This document shows, piece by piece, positions 45,558 to 57,029 of a stretch of 64,000 nt of DNA (positions are counted from its first letter, which is position 1; every line of letters begins with the position of its first letter). The stretch is from assembly GCA_019454045.1 (NCBI GenBank), contig SKCR01007816.1, positions 248,001-312,000 of the forward strand, given 5' to 3'. Source of the DNA: Zanthoxylum bungeanum (Eukaryota; Streptophyta; Magnoliopsida; Sapindales; Rutaceae). Position numbers and translations under genes: made by a program. The notes beneath the pieces are model-generated. The model ran no database searches. It saw only the letters and a program-made list of their open reading frames with translations, and was not told the origin of the DNA.

Positions 45558-46283
45558 GGGAGAAAGGACCGAGCGGTCACCAAGGGAATTGGTGGAAGAC
45601 CTAACCCAATGGAATAGGAAAATCATTCATGCATACAGGTAACATTGCATTCTTTCCGTGTTTGTTTTTGTTTTGTGTTTGCAGGTTCAAAGAAAAGAGA
45701 AAGCGGTAGAGATGAGCCAAACAACGTCAGTGCAGTTTCAGTTTTGGGGATAAGTCCCTGGCGGCGAGGCTCGTATCGGCTTGGGAGCGAAGCCCCACAT
45801 CATCATCTGTTTGAGGGCGAGGTCCCTATTGTCAGCGGTGTTGGGTTGAGGTGCCCAGGGTCGAGGTGCCCCCGCTGTCGGTTGTAGTTCCGGGATGCGT
45901 CCCAGGGTCGAGGTGCCCACTACATCATCAGTTTGAGGGCGAGGTCCCTATTGTCAGTGGTGTTGGGGTCGAGGTGCCCAGGGTCGAGGTGCCCCAGTTG
46001 TCGGTTGTAGTTCCGGGATGCGTCCAAGGGTCGAGGTACCCACTACATCATCATATTGAGGGCGAGGTCCCTATTGTTAGCGGTATTGGGTCGAGGTGCC
46101 CAGGGTCGAGGTGCCCCCGTTGTCAGTTGCAGTTATCGGGAGGCGTCCCAGGATCGAGGTCCACTGCAGCACCAACTCAGCTCGAGGCAGCAGATGAACC
46201 AGGTAAGTGAAAATGCATTGCATAACTTTGATAGGATTGTTCAAAGTCACACACTGCACAAGTCCCATCAAAGTGGGGGCGAC
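45558..46283 (+). repeat. Post-pol region of B: splice-like signals, tandem repeats, polypurine tract
   Basis: After the pol stop (45555-45557) come the conserved GGTGGAAGACCTAACCCAA, an acceptor-like TTTTGTGTTTGCAG ending at 45684, about three units of roughly 120-125 bp (45780-46170, with GAGGTCCCTATTGT and GTCGAGGTGCCC), a strong donor CCAG|GTAAGTG at 46202/46203, and the polypurine tract AAAGTGGGGGCGAC at 46270-46283. The open frame 45851-46210 follows the repeat units. Confidence 0.75.
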
Positions 46284-49200
46284 TATAGGCATTACATTTT
46301 TGCATGCGAAACCCGATGATGAGTCTCAGTTGGAGGCACTACCTTTTTAGTTAAGGATATTGCGGGAAACGGACGTCGGAATGGGATATTCGGAATAAGT
46401 TTGTCGTCAAGTTCATTTCACAAGTTCACTGTTTTCGTTCGTGCTGCGTTCGTTACCACTTTCGAACGTCAAACAGATTGCGGACGTTCGTGCAGCGTTC
46501 TAAGAGGCGTTCGAACGGTGTCGGTATTTCTGGTTTTGCTGCTAGGCCCACACGCCCAATGCCCTTAAATTACACCTAAATTAAATCAAATATTAATTAA
46601 ATTAAACATTGAATTAAATAAAATAATTAAACCATTTACCAATTAAATAAAACATAAAATATAATCATGCATAATTTAAACAAATCACATACTAAATTAA
46701 AAAAGATGATATACCTAATTAAAATCAATCATAACAAATAAAAAATATTGACTTCCTAATCTAGCAAATTAAATTGCCTATCCTTACCAATCAAATATTG
46801 ACTTCCTAATCTAAACCAAATTTGTCCCCCTCAATCTTTGACTTTCCTTGCTCAACACAAAACCAAATCCCTTCATTGTGACAAGGAGTAGCCCTAGCCA
46901 TTCTCTATATAAACAACCCCTCACAAAGACATGACTCCTCTAGCTCATACACATATAGTTCACGCCCAACTCTCTCTAATCTCTTACAATTCACGGCAAT
47001 AGCACCATAACAAGTAAAGAATAATTCTCTTCATCTCCTCCACTCACCAAGCCGAAACCAGCCCCATACAGCAGCCCTCCATTACCGAAAATTACAACAC
47101 CCCCATAAACACCTTAGATCACCGAAAAATATAGCCCCAAAACAGTCATCACAAGTGCCGAAAATCACAGCCCCAAAACAGTCCCTAAAATCCTTAAAAT
47201 AGTAACATAAAAAAACTGTACTCTAAGCCTCCTTAAACAACCGAAAAACACAGCCCTTGAACCTATAAAAACACTCAAAACAGTCCGTTGAAACGTCAAA
47301 ATAGTGACCTGAACAGTGAGCATAAAATACAGAGGAAATAGCAGCAAAATGGAGGCCGAACAGCAGCAAAACGGAGGCCGAACAGCAAACAAAATAGCAA
47401 AACAGTGAGCTAAGACGCTAAACCAGTGAACCAGAGAAGTTGAGGAGCTTTACCCTTCCGACGTCTGTTAAACGCGAGTCCGAATGTCGGCAAAAAGGTT
47501 AGATCTGAGGGTATTTTCCACATTCGTTTTCTGTTTTATTTTTATTATTTATTGAGTATTGTTCGCATGATTGTCATGTTAAAATTCATGTTGTGGCCCT
47601 TGAGTAGATAAATATGCATGTATTACGAAATATTGTATGTTGTGGCCTTGGAATAAAATGAAAGATGTGTCAACTCTCGCGGTATATCGGATGGAAACCC
47701 GGACATAAATTTCCTAGCCGATTCCGAATGGACGGTAGTATGATCTGTACTCGGGATACAACTCCACGTACCGCTTGAGTAAACGGCACCTTCTTTTGTT
47801 TTATATTGCTTTGATTTATTTATTTTTCGTCATTTGAATTCCGCATGTTACTTGTTTATGCATGACGTAATCGAGTGCATGGGCTTAGTAAGTCGGATTA
47901 AAGGTCCCCTATTTGGAGGGGTTAAAATCCTTTACCACGATGCTTTGCCGCGCCGGTTGATGTGTGTTCGATTGGATGTAAGATATGTTCAATCGGGCAT
48001 ACTAAGTTTGATGTTATTGTCTTTATTTTTGTATGCATGACGCAATCGAGTGCATGGGCTTAGTAAGTCGGATTAAAGGTCCCCTATTTGAAGGGGTTAA
48101 AAATCCTTTACCACGATGCTTTGCCGCACTGGTTGATGTGTGTTCGATTGGATGCAAGATATGTTCAATCGGGCATACTAAGTTTGATGTTATTGTCTTT
48201 ATTTTTTTATGCATGACGCAATCGAGTGCATGGGCTTAGTAAGTCGGATTAAGGGTCCCATATTTGGAGGGGTTAAAATCCTTTACCACGATGCTTTGCC
48301 GCGCCGGTTGGTGTATATTCGATTGGATGTGAGATGAGTTCAATCAGATACGTGAGGTCCTACATGGTGGATTTGTTTGTCTATGAATGTGTTGCATGCA
48401 TCAGGTCTGGTTCCGTTCGAACGTGTTCTCGAACGCCACACGAACGTGAACCTTCTGTTTACCGTTCGAATGCATTATCAAACGTTACGTGAACGCGCAC
48501 GCATTTTCTTAGTGTTTCATGCATCAGGTCTGGTTCCGTTCGAACACGTTCTCGAACGCCACACGAACGTGAACCTTCTGTTTACCGTTCGAACGCGTTA
48601 TCAAACGCTACGTGAACGCGCACGCATCTTCTTAGTGTTTCATGCATCAGGTCTGGTTTCGTTCGAACGCGTTCTCGAACGCTATACGAACACGAACCTT
48701 CTGTTTACCGTTCGAACGCGTTCTCGAACGCTACGCGAACATGCACCCACTAAACTGAGTTATTTTCATCAGATTTCGCACATAATTGTCTCTAGTAGCT
48801 ATTCCTTCGTATGTTGAACCTGATTGTTTCTATGCATTATGCAAGACTGTGTAGGTTTCGTTCATTTGTATTCCCCACATGTATGAGTATAATGTGCTTG
48901 TTAACTTGTATGCTTGACGTATGTTAATCTTTATGTATGCAAATTGAGACATAGATTACATGCAAATAGGCTGTATGCAAATTCGGATATGTGTTACATG
49001 TAAATTTAGATGAACTTGTTGATGTATGCATGAGAACTTAGAAGCATGATACTCTTGGAAATAAGTGTTACTTAAGCCTGATTAATTATTGCACAAATCC
49101 TTTCATTACAAGTGACATAAGTAAGGGACCATTCCGAACCCAACGGTTTGAGGTCTTCCCTTGCGAGGGGTGAGTGCGGCCTTAAATCTCATTTTTCCGG

Positions 49201-49317
49201 TTCACACCGGGTGGCGACTCCATTATTTCTCCGGTTTAGTCCCCCGTGGCTACTCCGTACTCCCAACTAGGCCGCGAGCGTAGAACAACATGTGTCGCCC
49301 AGTTTCTGTGTCCCACA
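46284..49317 (+). repeat. 3' LTR of Tat element B (3034 bp)
   Basis: Begins TATAGGCATTAC where the 5' copy has TGTAGGCATTGC, so the terminal G is mutated. Ends CCCACA at 49317. It has the same internal arrays as the 5' copy (about 47855-48370 and 48410-48735). The frame 48377-48817 parallels 32647-33072. Confidence 0.9.
46906..46913 (+). promoter_or_regulatory. TATA box, 3' LTR of B
   Basis: TATATAAA in the same context as 31179-31186. It could drive readout transcription into the disrupted Athila element. Confidence 0.55.
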
Positions 49318-49830
49318 GCTGGGGGAAAGTATTTTGCAAGGAACTTGGTGGCAAGGTTGTTCCAAGTTGTGATGGAACCTGCTGGTAGTGAATGGAGCCA
49401 AGCCTTAGCTCTGTCTTTCAAGGAATATGTGAACACACGCAGATGCATTGATTCTTCTGCCGTTCGGTTGTAATTGAATGTGCCACAAACTTCCAGGAAG
49501 TTATTGATGTGGGCATTAGGATCTTCGATTGCACTTCCCCCGAACTGAACTGATTGTTGTATCATTTGAATGTATATTTTGATGTCACACGCATTTGCAG
49601 GTAATGGTAGAAGTACAATATATGATATGAAGTCGTCAACCATCAGAATTATTCTGTCTCGAATGCGAATTGGTGGTGCTACTTCCAAAGGTTCAGGTTT
49701 TTTATTGTTCATGTTGATCGGTGCTTCTTGATCTTCTCGCCTTTCCCTTCCCAATTGTCTGATAGTTCTTTCAATTTTTGGGTCAAGCGAACGAATTTCA
49801 AAGATTATGTTTCTTATCATGTAGTATTTG
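49318..49830 (-). pseudogene. Athila C gag, 5' part
   Basis: The minus strand from about 49820 gives IRNIIFEIRSLDPKIERTIR, then IQQSVQFGGSAIEDPNAHIN, VFTYSLKDRAKAWLHSL and ITTWNNLATKFLAKYFPPA, the Athila gag N-terminus and core. It stops at the GCTGG duplication where B is inserted; the rest follows at 30555. This segment itself is open. Confidence 0.87.
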
Positions 49831-49925
49831 AGAACCTGAAACACAAGAAAACAAAAATAATAAGTAAAAATCTTAGACACAAATAAAGTATCTAACCTCA
49901 AAATTAATAGTAAAAGATAAATAAG

Positions 49926-49943
49926 CCCCCGGCAACGGCGCCA
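49926..49943 (-). other. Primer binding site, Athila C
   Basis: The minus strand reads TGGCGCCGTTGCCGGGGG, the tRNA-Asp-type site used by Athila elements (family knowledge), six bases inside the LTR end at 49950. Confidence 0.8.
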
Positions 49944-49949
49944 AAAACT

Positions 49950-51592
49950 TGATCGGTGTGAAATCCCACGAGGACTTATTACTTTATGCTATTAATTTAT
50001 TGAAGTTAGATTTCTACAAGTATCTAAAAATTGATTGTTGTTTGGATGGTGATTTTATCTAAAAACTAGTAAATAAAACGATGCAAAAGTAAATTCTAAA
50101 AAGTGATCAATATTATGAAAACTATCTAGGGTTGTGAATCCTTCCAATATTCATCTAAAGATGAAGTGATTATCTTATGCTTGTGTAATATGTCAGTTTA
50201 TTAACCTGGAACGCGAAGATATGCAAAAGGCAAAAGCCTCTTCCAATGGTCAGATGCAAACACCCAAAGTAACCCAATTAACTAGATTCTTATGTTAACT
50301 AAGAAACTCTGAATTCATTAAGGTCAAGTTCCAATTATGGCTACTCACTCCCGACTGGTACATTCTTATCCTGGAAGGAAATCTCTAAGGTGAGATCGTG
50401 AGCTATTGAGTCTAAGGCTGAAACCTAAAATCCATTTTTCCAAGTTCATTTTAAGTTTACCACATTAATCTTATTGGAGGCCAATCAACAAGAAGCATTA
50501 AGATTAAGATTCAATAAATAAACTAATACATCACACAAGACACAAAATAATCGATTTATAAAACCAATGATATTGGAATTCATCACAACCCTCGATAATG
50601 TATTTAGTTACAATACATACCAAGGATTACTAAAGACATAATTAAACAAAACATCATAAAACAAGTTGAAAACTAAAAAGTTGAAATAAAATAATAAGAT
50701 AAAATGTTGGAGTTAGGGGATCCGCTTTTAATAATTCAAATATAGAAATCTCTCTTATTATAATATATAAATTTGCATGAATTATCAACAGACCATATAA
50801 GCAGTATCCAATTAAGTCAAAATTTAATCAAGTCCAATAGACCATATAGGCGGTATCTAATTAAGTCAGGATTAAGAATAATTTAATTAAATCCAACCAA
50901 CCATAAATGCGGTATCCAATTAAGTCAGGTTTTAAATAATTTATATATTATAAAATAAGAGAGATTAATCTAAATTATCATAATAAAAGTTTCACCTTTC
51001 GCCTCAGCGGAAAGAAGTTACCTACTCATGTTTTAAGTAAAACAAACAAAGTTTTATTACTAAAATAAAAAAAAAATACAAGAAAACTTAAATAAACATA
51101 CAAGATACTCTCTTCTTAGTATTCCAGATAAATTCCCAGAAGAAAGTATGAATTTTCATTATGATTTGGGCTTCTATTTATAGGCTCCAAAAATGGTGTG
51201 TGTTGCGATGCAAAACACATGCACGTCGCGACGCCTACTACAGTGGTGTCGGCATGCTAATTATTGTGCCGACATCGCGACGCGCAAAGTTGTCTATGTC
51301 ACGATGCGGGCTATAGTGGATGACGCGTGTCGGTAGGAAGCTTCGGTGCATAATTGCTTACGCGTCGCGACATGCATAGTCCTCTACGTCGCGACGCGCC
51401 TTGTAAAATTCTATTTTTTCTCTTTTTATCCAAATTTCATCGTTTTACCCCCGATTTGATTACAGTGAGTCCCGATATTTTATTTATCTATAAAATAAAC
51501 ACAAACACATCAAAACGTTCATAAAACTCGAGAAACTATATAAAATATTAAGTAAAAGGGATGATAAATATTGAGATATTTTTCGCTCATCA
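49950..51592 (-). repeat. 5' LTR of Athila C (1643 bp)
   Basis: TGATCGGTGTG to TTTCGCTCATCA. Matches 16791-18389 with a short deletion near 49965. TATAAATA (minus) is at 51175-51182, with the TCGCGA palindrome cluster at about 51225-51400 upstream of it. The target duplication GCGCA follows at 51593. Confidence 0.9.
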
Positions 51593-52163
51593 GCGCACCC
51601 CGCTAAGCCATCACGTTGACTGGCGTTAGCCGGCGCGACCAGAGGCTCTCAAGATGCGTTTTGGGGACGGGGGGTCGTGTCGGGGTGTATGGGGAAATAA
51701 TGCCATTTTTGTAATTTCTAAAAACTATGGGGTATTTGTAGAAAAGTTTCTGAAAATTACATTCTGATCCCCGCAAAATCGTTGTTAGGTCTCTGCCATG
51801 GGCCTTTCTCGAAAATTTATATCTTGGAAGCCCTTCTAATGCAAATTTCAAAAGTGTTCAACACGAAAGTTGTTCGTCTCGGAAAAACGAGTCCAATGGT
51901 TCAAGAATCAACTCAATCAGAGTTTTTTTGCTATTTTTATAGCAGAAACAACAAACTTTTACACGTATAATAATATAAACAGGAATCGCGTAACCGGTTC
52001 TCAAAACCACGCTTTTTCCAACGCGATGAAATTTCACTTTAAAACATTCCGACCTATTTTCCATCGTATAAGGTCTTATTTTTTAATATTATCTCGTTCC
52101 AAAAAATCAGCTTTAATTCGGAAATCTTCCAAAAATATTCCGAAAAATATTTGGGATATTACA
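51593..52163 (-). repeat. LTR fragment, right half of the copy split by Athila C
   Basis: Continues 16256-16790 exactly after the GCGCA duplication. It matches about 6585-7130 and 10325-10645 and ends GGGATATTACA like the complete LTR at 7130. Confidence 0.78.
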
Positions 52164-53169
52164 TGTGATTTCTTAGGTTTGTTGTATCTTTGGGGTATAT
52201 TGTCATAACTTGGCAGTAAATTACAGACAATAATTACTCTAAGGAACGTGTAGTCTACCCCCTTAAAGCAATTATATGTTCTTATTCTATTATACAGTGA
52301 TCCATATCTTTCTTTTCTTCAACAGGGATTGAGATCCCTGAATAATAAAAGGATATCCCTGAGGGGTCCCGAATCCCTAATAATAAATAATTTTTTTAAA
52401 TAAATTTAAGACTTTAAAAAAGATATCAGTTAAACCAATACTTTATCCAGAAATTAAGCATGCATATTTAAAAAATTGAGAATATCTATTACATAAATCA
52501 TAATTTATATGAAAGATTAAAATTCATATTTTCTATCATTTTATTTGGTTCGTATATATATATATATATATATAATTTATATATTTTCATAAATATTAAT
52601 ATTTTTTATTTACATCTATTAAATAAAAATTTATTTTTTATAAAATTTTAAAATAAATAAATTAAAACTTAAATTGGTAATGAGGAGGAGATTGGGATTT
52701 TACCTAATCGTTGTCTCTTCCCCAAATAAAAAATGGGTACTAAATTTTTTTCATTTTCGAATTTAATTTTTTCATTTTTTTCTTCCCTGGTCCCAGCCTC
52801 AATTGGAGAGGGTCCCCGATGGCCTACGTCTCCTTGAGGAAATTGTCATCCATATGTGAGAAAGATAAGCTATTGCCTATGGACCACACTTCATACACAA
52901 CCATAGGCTAACTAAAATGAATTTTATATTTTTCCCTCCTATTTTAGAAATTCATCCAGGACCCTCCAAAATTCAAGATAACTTAGAACCGCCTTTAGTA
53001 ATTTCACATGTATATCCAGACCATATCTTCTGGTTGGTGTGGTAACTAATTGTAAATGAAACTCCTTAAAGGATCAACAATAACATAATGAGCACTATAG
53101 AAAACAATGTCATTGCTGACGGAAATATCCATTGATAATACTAAATATTACGTCTATAATCATGATTAT
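52164..53169. other. Intergenic sequence with a duplicated GST 5' flank
   Basis: Mostly AT-rich with no supported gene. A (TA)n microsatellite lies at about 52555-52575. The only recognisable part is 52851-52919, which resembles the sequence just upstream of the GST start codon. Confidence 0.6.
52851..52919 (+). pseudogene. Relic of a GST 5' leader and start codon
   Basis: GAGAAAGATAAGCTATTGC, then CACAACCATAGGCTAAC and an ATG at 52917 parallel 55999-56064 (GAGAAAGATAAGCAATTGC, AACAACCACAGGCTAAC, ATG at 56062). The similarity stops at the ATG. This suggests a former tandem GST copy whose body has been lost or replaced. Confidence 0.6.
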
Positions 53170-54798
53170 TGATCGACGGTAAATACACGTTACGCAAGCG
53201 CATATCGCTCAAGTAGTATAAATATATCGATCCGTCCAGGACTTATAACTTATGCTATTAATTTATGAAGCTAAATTTCTACAAGTATCTGATTACAATT
53301 GATTGTTGATTGGATGATAATTTAATCTAAAACAAACAAATAAATAAAACTAATGTAGATTCCAAAATTAATTAATGAATGAAAATATACAGGGTTGTGA
53401 ATCCTCTCAATATTCTACTAAGGATGAGTTGATTAACTTATACTTGTGCAATATGCTGACTTATTAACCTGGAACACGAAGATATGCATAAGCCTCTTTC
53501 GATAGTCGAATGGAAACATCCAAAGTAACTCAATTTACTATATGTCTATGTTAATTAAGAAACCCTAAATTCATTAAGTTTAAGTTCTAATTGTGACTAC
53601 ACCTGCCCTACAGGTATATTTCTATCATGAAAGGAAATCCCTAAAGTCAGATCGTGTGTTATTGAATCTACGGCTAAACCTAGAATCCCTTTTGTCAAGT
53701 TCATTTTAAGTTTACCAAATCAATCTTATTGATGGCCAAGAAACAAGAAGCATTAAGATCTATACTCAATAAATAAGCCAAAACATCACACAATATATAA
53801 GATAAATCAACTTATAAAATCGTTAATATTGGTTTTCATCACAACCCTATATAACGTATTTAGTTACAACACATACCTAAGATTACTAAAGAAATAAATA
53901 AACAAAACATCATGCCACTTAGTTGGAAACTATTAAATTAAAATACAACAATGAAATAAAACGCTGGAGTTAGGGGATCAACTTTTAATATTTCAAATAT
54001 AAAAATCTCATTTTATTATAATATAAAAATTGTCAATGTTACCCAATTAATTAATTAAGTCAAACATGTAAAACCAGTCATAAAAGCAGTGATATTATTT
54101 ATCCATAAAATCAGCCATATAGGCGTTAGTCATCTGTCCATAAAAACCGAATATAATGGCGGTAATTAATTATCTCAAATATTTAAAACCAGCCATATAG
54201 GCGGTATCAACGTTTGTCTATAATTAATCCAGCTTATTAAATTATAGTTTATAGTTTATAATAAGTGAGATTAATCTACCTTATCATATTAGAAGCTCCA
54301 CTTTTTACTCCAGCGAAACGAGATTACCTACTCATGCTTGAATAAAAGCACACAAAATTTTATTACTAAAATAAAAAGTAAATACAAGAAAGCTTAGATA
54401 AACACAAAAGATACTCTCTTCTAAGTTTTACAGAGAAACCCCAGAAGAAAGCATGAGTTTTACATTTAATTCGTGCTGCTATTTATAGGCAACAAAACTG
54501 GCCCGCGACGCGCTCAATAGTAGAAGACGCATGTCACTGTTGTAAACTATCGATGCATTATTGTGTCGGCGTCACGACGCGCCAAGTCTTCTGAGTCGCG
54601 ACGCACATGTAAATTCTATTTTTACCCTTAATTGTTCTAAATGTCGTCCTTTTAGTCCTGAATTGATTCCATTAAGTCCCGATGTTATTTATATCTGTAA
54701 AATAACCAAAAACACATCAAAATACTCACAAGACTAGAGAAATTTACAAAATATTAAATAAAAAGGATGGTAAATATTAACATATTTTCCGCTCATCA
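53170..54798 (-). mobile_element. Solo Athila LTR with ATTAT duplication
   Basis: TGATCGACGGTAAAT to TTCCGCTCATCA (1629 bp), flanked by ATTAT at 53165-53169 and 54799-54803. Orientation follows the TATAAATA box (minus, 54480-54487). It matches the LTRs of elements F and C. A single LTR between perfect duplications indicates unequal recombination between the two LTRs of a former full element. Confidence 0.88.
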
Positions 54799-55998
54799 AT
54801 TATTGACAAAATACCTGGAAAGTTTCTGTCAATATATGGCTAGTCTCTAAATATTTAATGACCGAATATAATTATGACAATAATTACATATACAAATTCT
54901 TTCGATAAAAAATGTGTCATGTATAGTCTGCAATTTAACCATAAAATACTGATAAGCACTGACGAAACTTATCGAAAGAAATTCCATCGGTATATTATGA
55001 AATATTACTACTATTGTTTTTGCAGAAGTGAAGCAGGAGTCGTAATATACTATCACCTCTGAGATCATACACTCGACTTCTTTTCTCTCCACCAACAACA
55101 CATAGAACTTAAGTAGAGACAAATATATCATCAAACCTGATCAGTGGGGGCAGAGATCACTATAAGGAGAGTGGACACAAATGATCGGCTGGGCCCTCAA
55201 ATCCAGTGAAATTTCCAATATTTTTTTTTTTATTTTTTTTTTTTTTTTGCGCTCATGAGGCTAAAAGGCAGCCAAGAAACAAAGAACTTTGCCCCGGTCG
55301 GTTACGATTCTTGTTTTTTGGAACCGTAGAATCAAACAGACCCAGAAAATTCATTCGGTTCCGATTCGGTTTCTTATTTTTTAGGGAAAAAAATGAAAAG
55401 AAATTGATTTGTTTCCGGTTCCGGTTCCAGTTCCGAACCTTAAGGTTATATGGTTCGGTTCTACGATTCCGGTTCCGAACTGAACCAAACCGTTCGAGTT
55501 CTAATTTAATTTCGATTCCGAACCGGAACCATGACCGGATCTAATCAGGGTCACTCATTCACTTTTCAGTGTGGAGATCGTATGCTAGGTGATAGTTTGA
55601 AAGTCATCAATTGATAAAAAGAAACTCTTGTTTATGAGCCGGCCCTAAACTGAACATCATGAAATGTCAAAACCGAAAATAAATAAATAAATAAATGATG
55701 GAAAGATCCAAATTCACATGCAAATTAATAATAATAATAATAAGGACGAAACTGTAATAAAATAAGCAGTAAAACTGCACATTTTATGTTAATAAATTTT
55801 TATTATTAAAAATTAATTAAAATTACATAATTTTATAAGTTACTTTATCATTATTTTATATAATTATCATTACAAATAATTGCAGCAATCGCAATAAACT
55901 TCTTGCTGTAAAATACGACGCGTGTAAAATCATACAACAACGACAGATCACCTGCCACGGACTGCAGATTAATTAATAATAATTAAAGTCACTGATAT
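54799..55998. other. Intergenic region upstream of GST
   Basis: No supported gene. 55218-55250 is a T tract. 55300-55550 is dense in GGTTCCGGTTCC / GAACCGGAACC motifs like those in the hAT-derived sequences at 9690-9785 and 60420-61140, so it is probably a hAT-derived non-autonomous remnant. Clean ends were not found. About 55675-55745 holds (AAAT)n and (AAT)n runs. Confidence 0.5.
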
Positions 55999-56001
55999 AT
56001 A
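55995..56001 (+). promoter_or_regulatory. Possible TATA box of the GST gene
   Basis: TATATAT about 60 bp upstream of the start codon, within CTGATATATATGAG. The spacing leaves a short leader of about 30 bp. Weak evidence. Confidence 0.35.
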
Positions 56002-56061
56002 TGAGAAAGATAAGCAATTGCAAATGCATCACACACCATAAACAACCACAGGCTAACAAAA

Positions 56062-56908
56062 ATGGTGGTAAAGGTGTACGGTCCAGCCTATGCTTCTCCG
56101 AAACGAGTGATCGTGTGCTTGTTTGAGAAGCAAATCGAGTTCGAGACTGTCCCTGTTGATATCTTGAAAGGAGAGAACAAAAGTCATGAGTACCTCAGAT
56201 TACAGGTTCATTCAAATTTTTATTTATTTATTTATTTTTTTTTTTTGTAATTAAGTTCAATAACTGGAGATTATTATGTGTCTCTCTTCTGCTTTCAAAA
56301 TTCTGACAAAATTATGCAGCCTTTTGGAGAAGTTCCAGTTATTCAAGATGGAGATTTTACTCTATTTGGTACTCCTCTCACTGTGACTTAAAATTATTTT
56401 CTAATTTGGTTACAAGTATAAAGTTTCAGTTTCTATTTGATCCGCAGAATCGCGAGCTATCATTAGATACTATTCGGAAAAGTACAAGTCTCAAGGAACT
56501 GATCTTCTGGGAAAAACAATTGAAGAAAGAGGTCTAGTGGAACAATGGCTAGACGTTGAGGCACACAAATATAACCCACCAATTTACGAAATGACCATCC
56601 AAATACTATTTTCCTCCAAGCTGGGATTTCCTGCTGATGAGAAATTGATCAAGGAGAGTGAAGAAAAGCTTGCAAAAGTTCTGGAAGCGTACGAGGAAAG
56701 GCTCTCAAAGAGCAAGTATTTGGCAGGAGATTTCTTCAGCCTGGCTGATCTAAGTCACCTTCCATTTACGCAGTACTTGGTTGGGCCAATGAAGAAAGAG
56801 TATATGATAAGAGACAGGAAGCATGTGAGTGCTTGGTGGGATGATATTAGCAGCAGGCCATCCTGGAAGAAAGTTCTCCAGGAATTTACCTTGATTAATT
56901 TTGGTTGA
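56062..56908 (+). CDS. GSTF: Phi-class glutathione S-transferase, three exons
   Basis: Conjugates glutathione to electrophiles or carries ligands such as flavonoids in the cytosol. Exons: 56062-56205, 56320-56368 and 56448-56908, with GT/AG introns of 114 and 79 bp. The 49-bp middle exon is typical of plant phi GST genes. The product is about 217 residues. The N-terminal thioredoxin fold begins MVVKVYGPAYASPKRVIV, with Ser12 in the position of the catalytic serine, then PFGEVPVIQDGDFTLFESRA (glutathione-binding segment). The C-terminal all-helical domain contains GTDLLGK, KYLAGDFFSLADLSHLPF and RPSWKKVLQEF. It resembles the GSTF11/GSTF12 (TT19-like) group, but subclass is not certain. A poly(A) signal AATAAA lies at 57024-57029. 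No disruptions are seen. It is the only intact host gene in the window. Confidence 0.93.
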
Positions 56909-57023
56909 AGAACTAGTCTCTGCCTTTGTTGAGTTTGCTTGTATTTTTCATTTCGGAGCTTTGTGTTTTCTTTTACTTTTTACTCTACTTCCTGGTTTGT
57001 GATATATTTCCTGTCTCTGTTTC

Positions 57024-57029
57024 AATAAA
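57024..57029 (+). terminator. Polyadenylation signal of GST
   Basis: AATAAA in TTTCAATAAATAAATG, 116 bp after the stop codon. It is preceded by T- and TG-rich sequence. Confidence 0.6.

Larger units (their letters stand above)
30556..49317 (+). mobile_element. Tat/Ogre LTR retrotransposon B, bounded by GCTGG duplications
   Basis: TG/CA LTRs at 30556-33576 and 46284-49317 are flanked by GCTGG (30551-30555 and 49318-49322). The intact site CTGGCTGGGGGAAAG is seen in Athila F at about 14610. Plus-strand order: 5' LTR, primer site, 140 bp of leader, then an inverted Tat derivative (D, 33738-42393) in place of gag and protease, then reverse transcriptase to integrase (42394-45557), repeat-rich 3' region, polypurine tract, 3' LTR. 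Tat lineage is shown by a second RNase H between the first RNase H and integrase. The two LTRs are about 97% identical over the first 300 bp by eye. Confidence 0.92.
16791..51592 (-). mobile_element. Athila-lineage LTR retrotransposon C, full length, with nested elements B and E
   Basis: Flanked by GCGCA at 16786-16790 and 51593-51597, with TG/CA LTR ends. Minus-strand order: 5' LTR (51592-49950), primer site, gag (split at 49318/30555), protease, reverse transcriptase (split at 27569/23122), RNase H, integrase, an env-position region holding a virus-like ORF and a LOG-like ORF, polypurine tract and 3' LTR (18389-16791). Without B and E it would be about 11.6 kb. Athila lineage is shown by the gag, protease and integrase motifs and the GGCGCCGTTGCCGG primer site. 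All coding parts carry stops or frameshifts. Confidence 0.9.

Noticed and set aside
45637..45684. A possible short intron after the Tat pol stop (GTAACA to TTTGCAG)
   Set aside because: At 48 bp it is shorter than plant introns usually splice. The acceptor is more plausibly used with a distant donor.
55206..55544. 112-codon open frame upstream of the GST gene
   Set aside because: Translates a T tract and GGTTCC repeats. It has the composition of hAT subterminal sequence.
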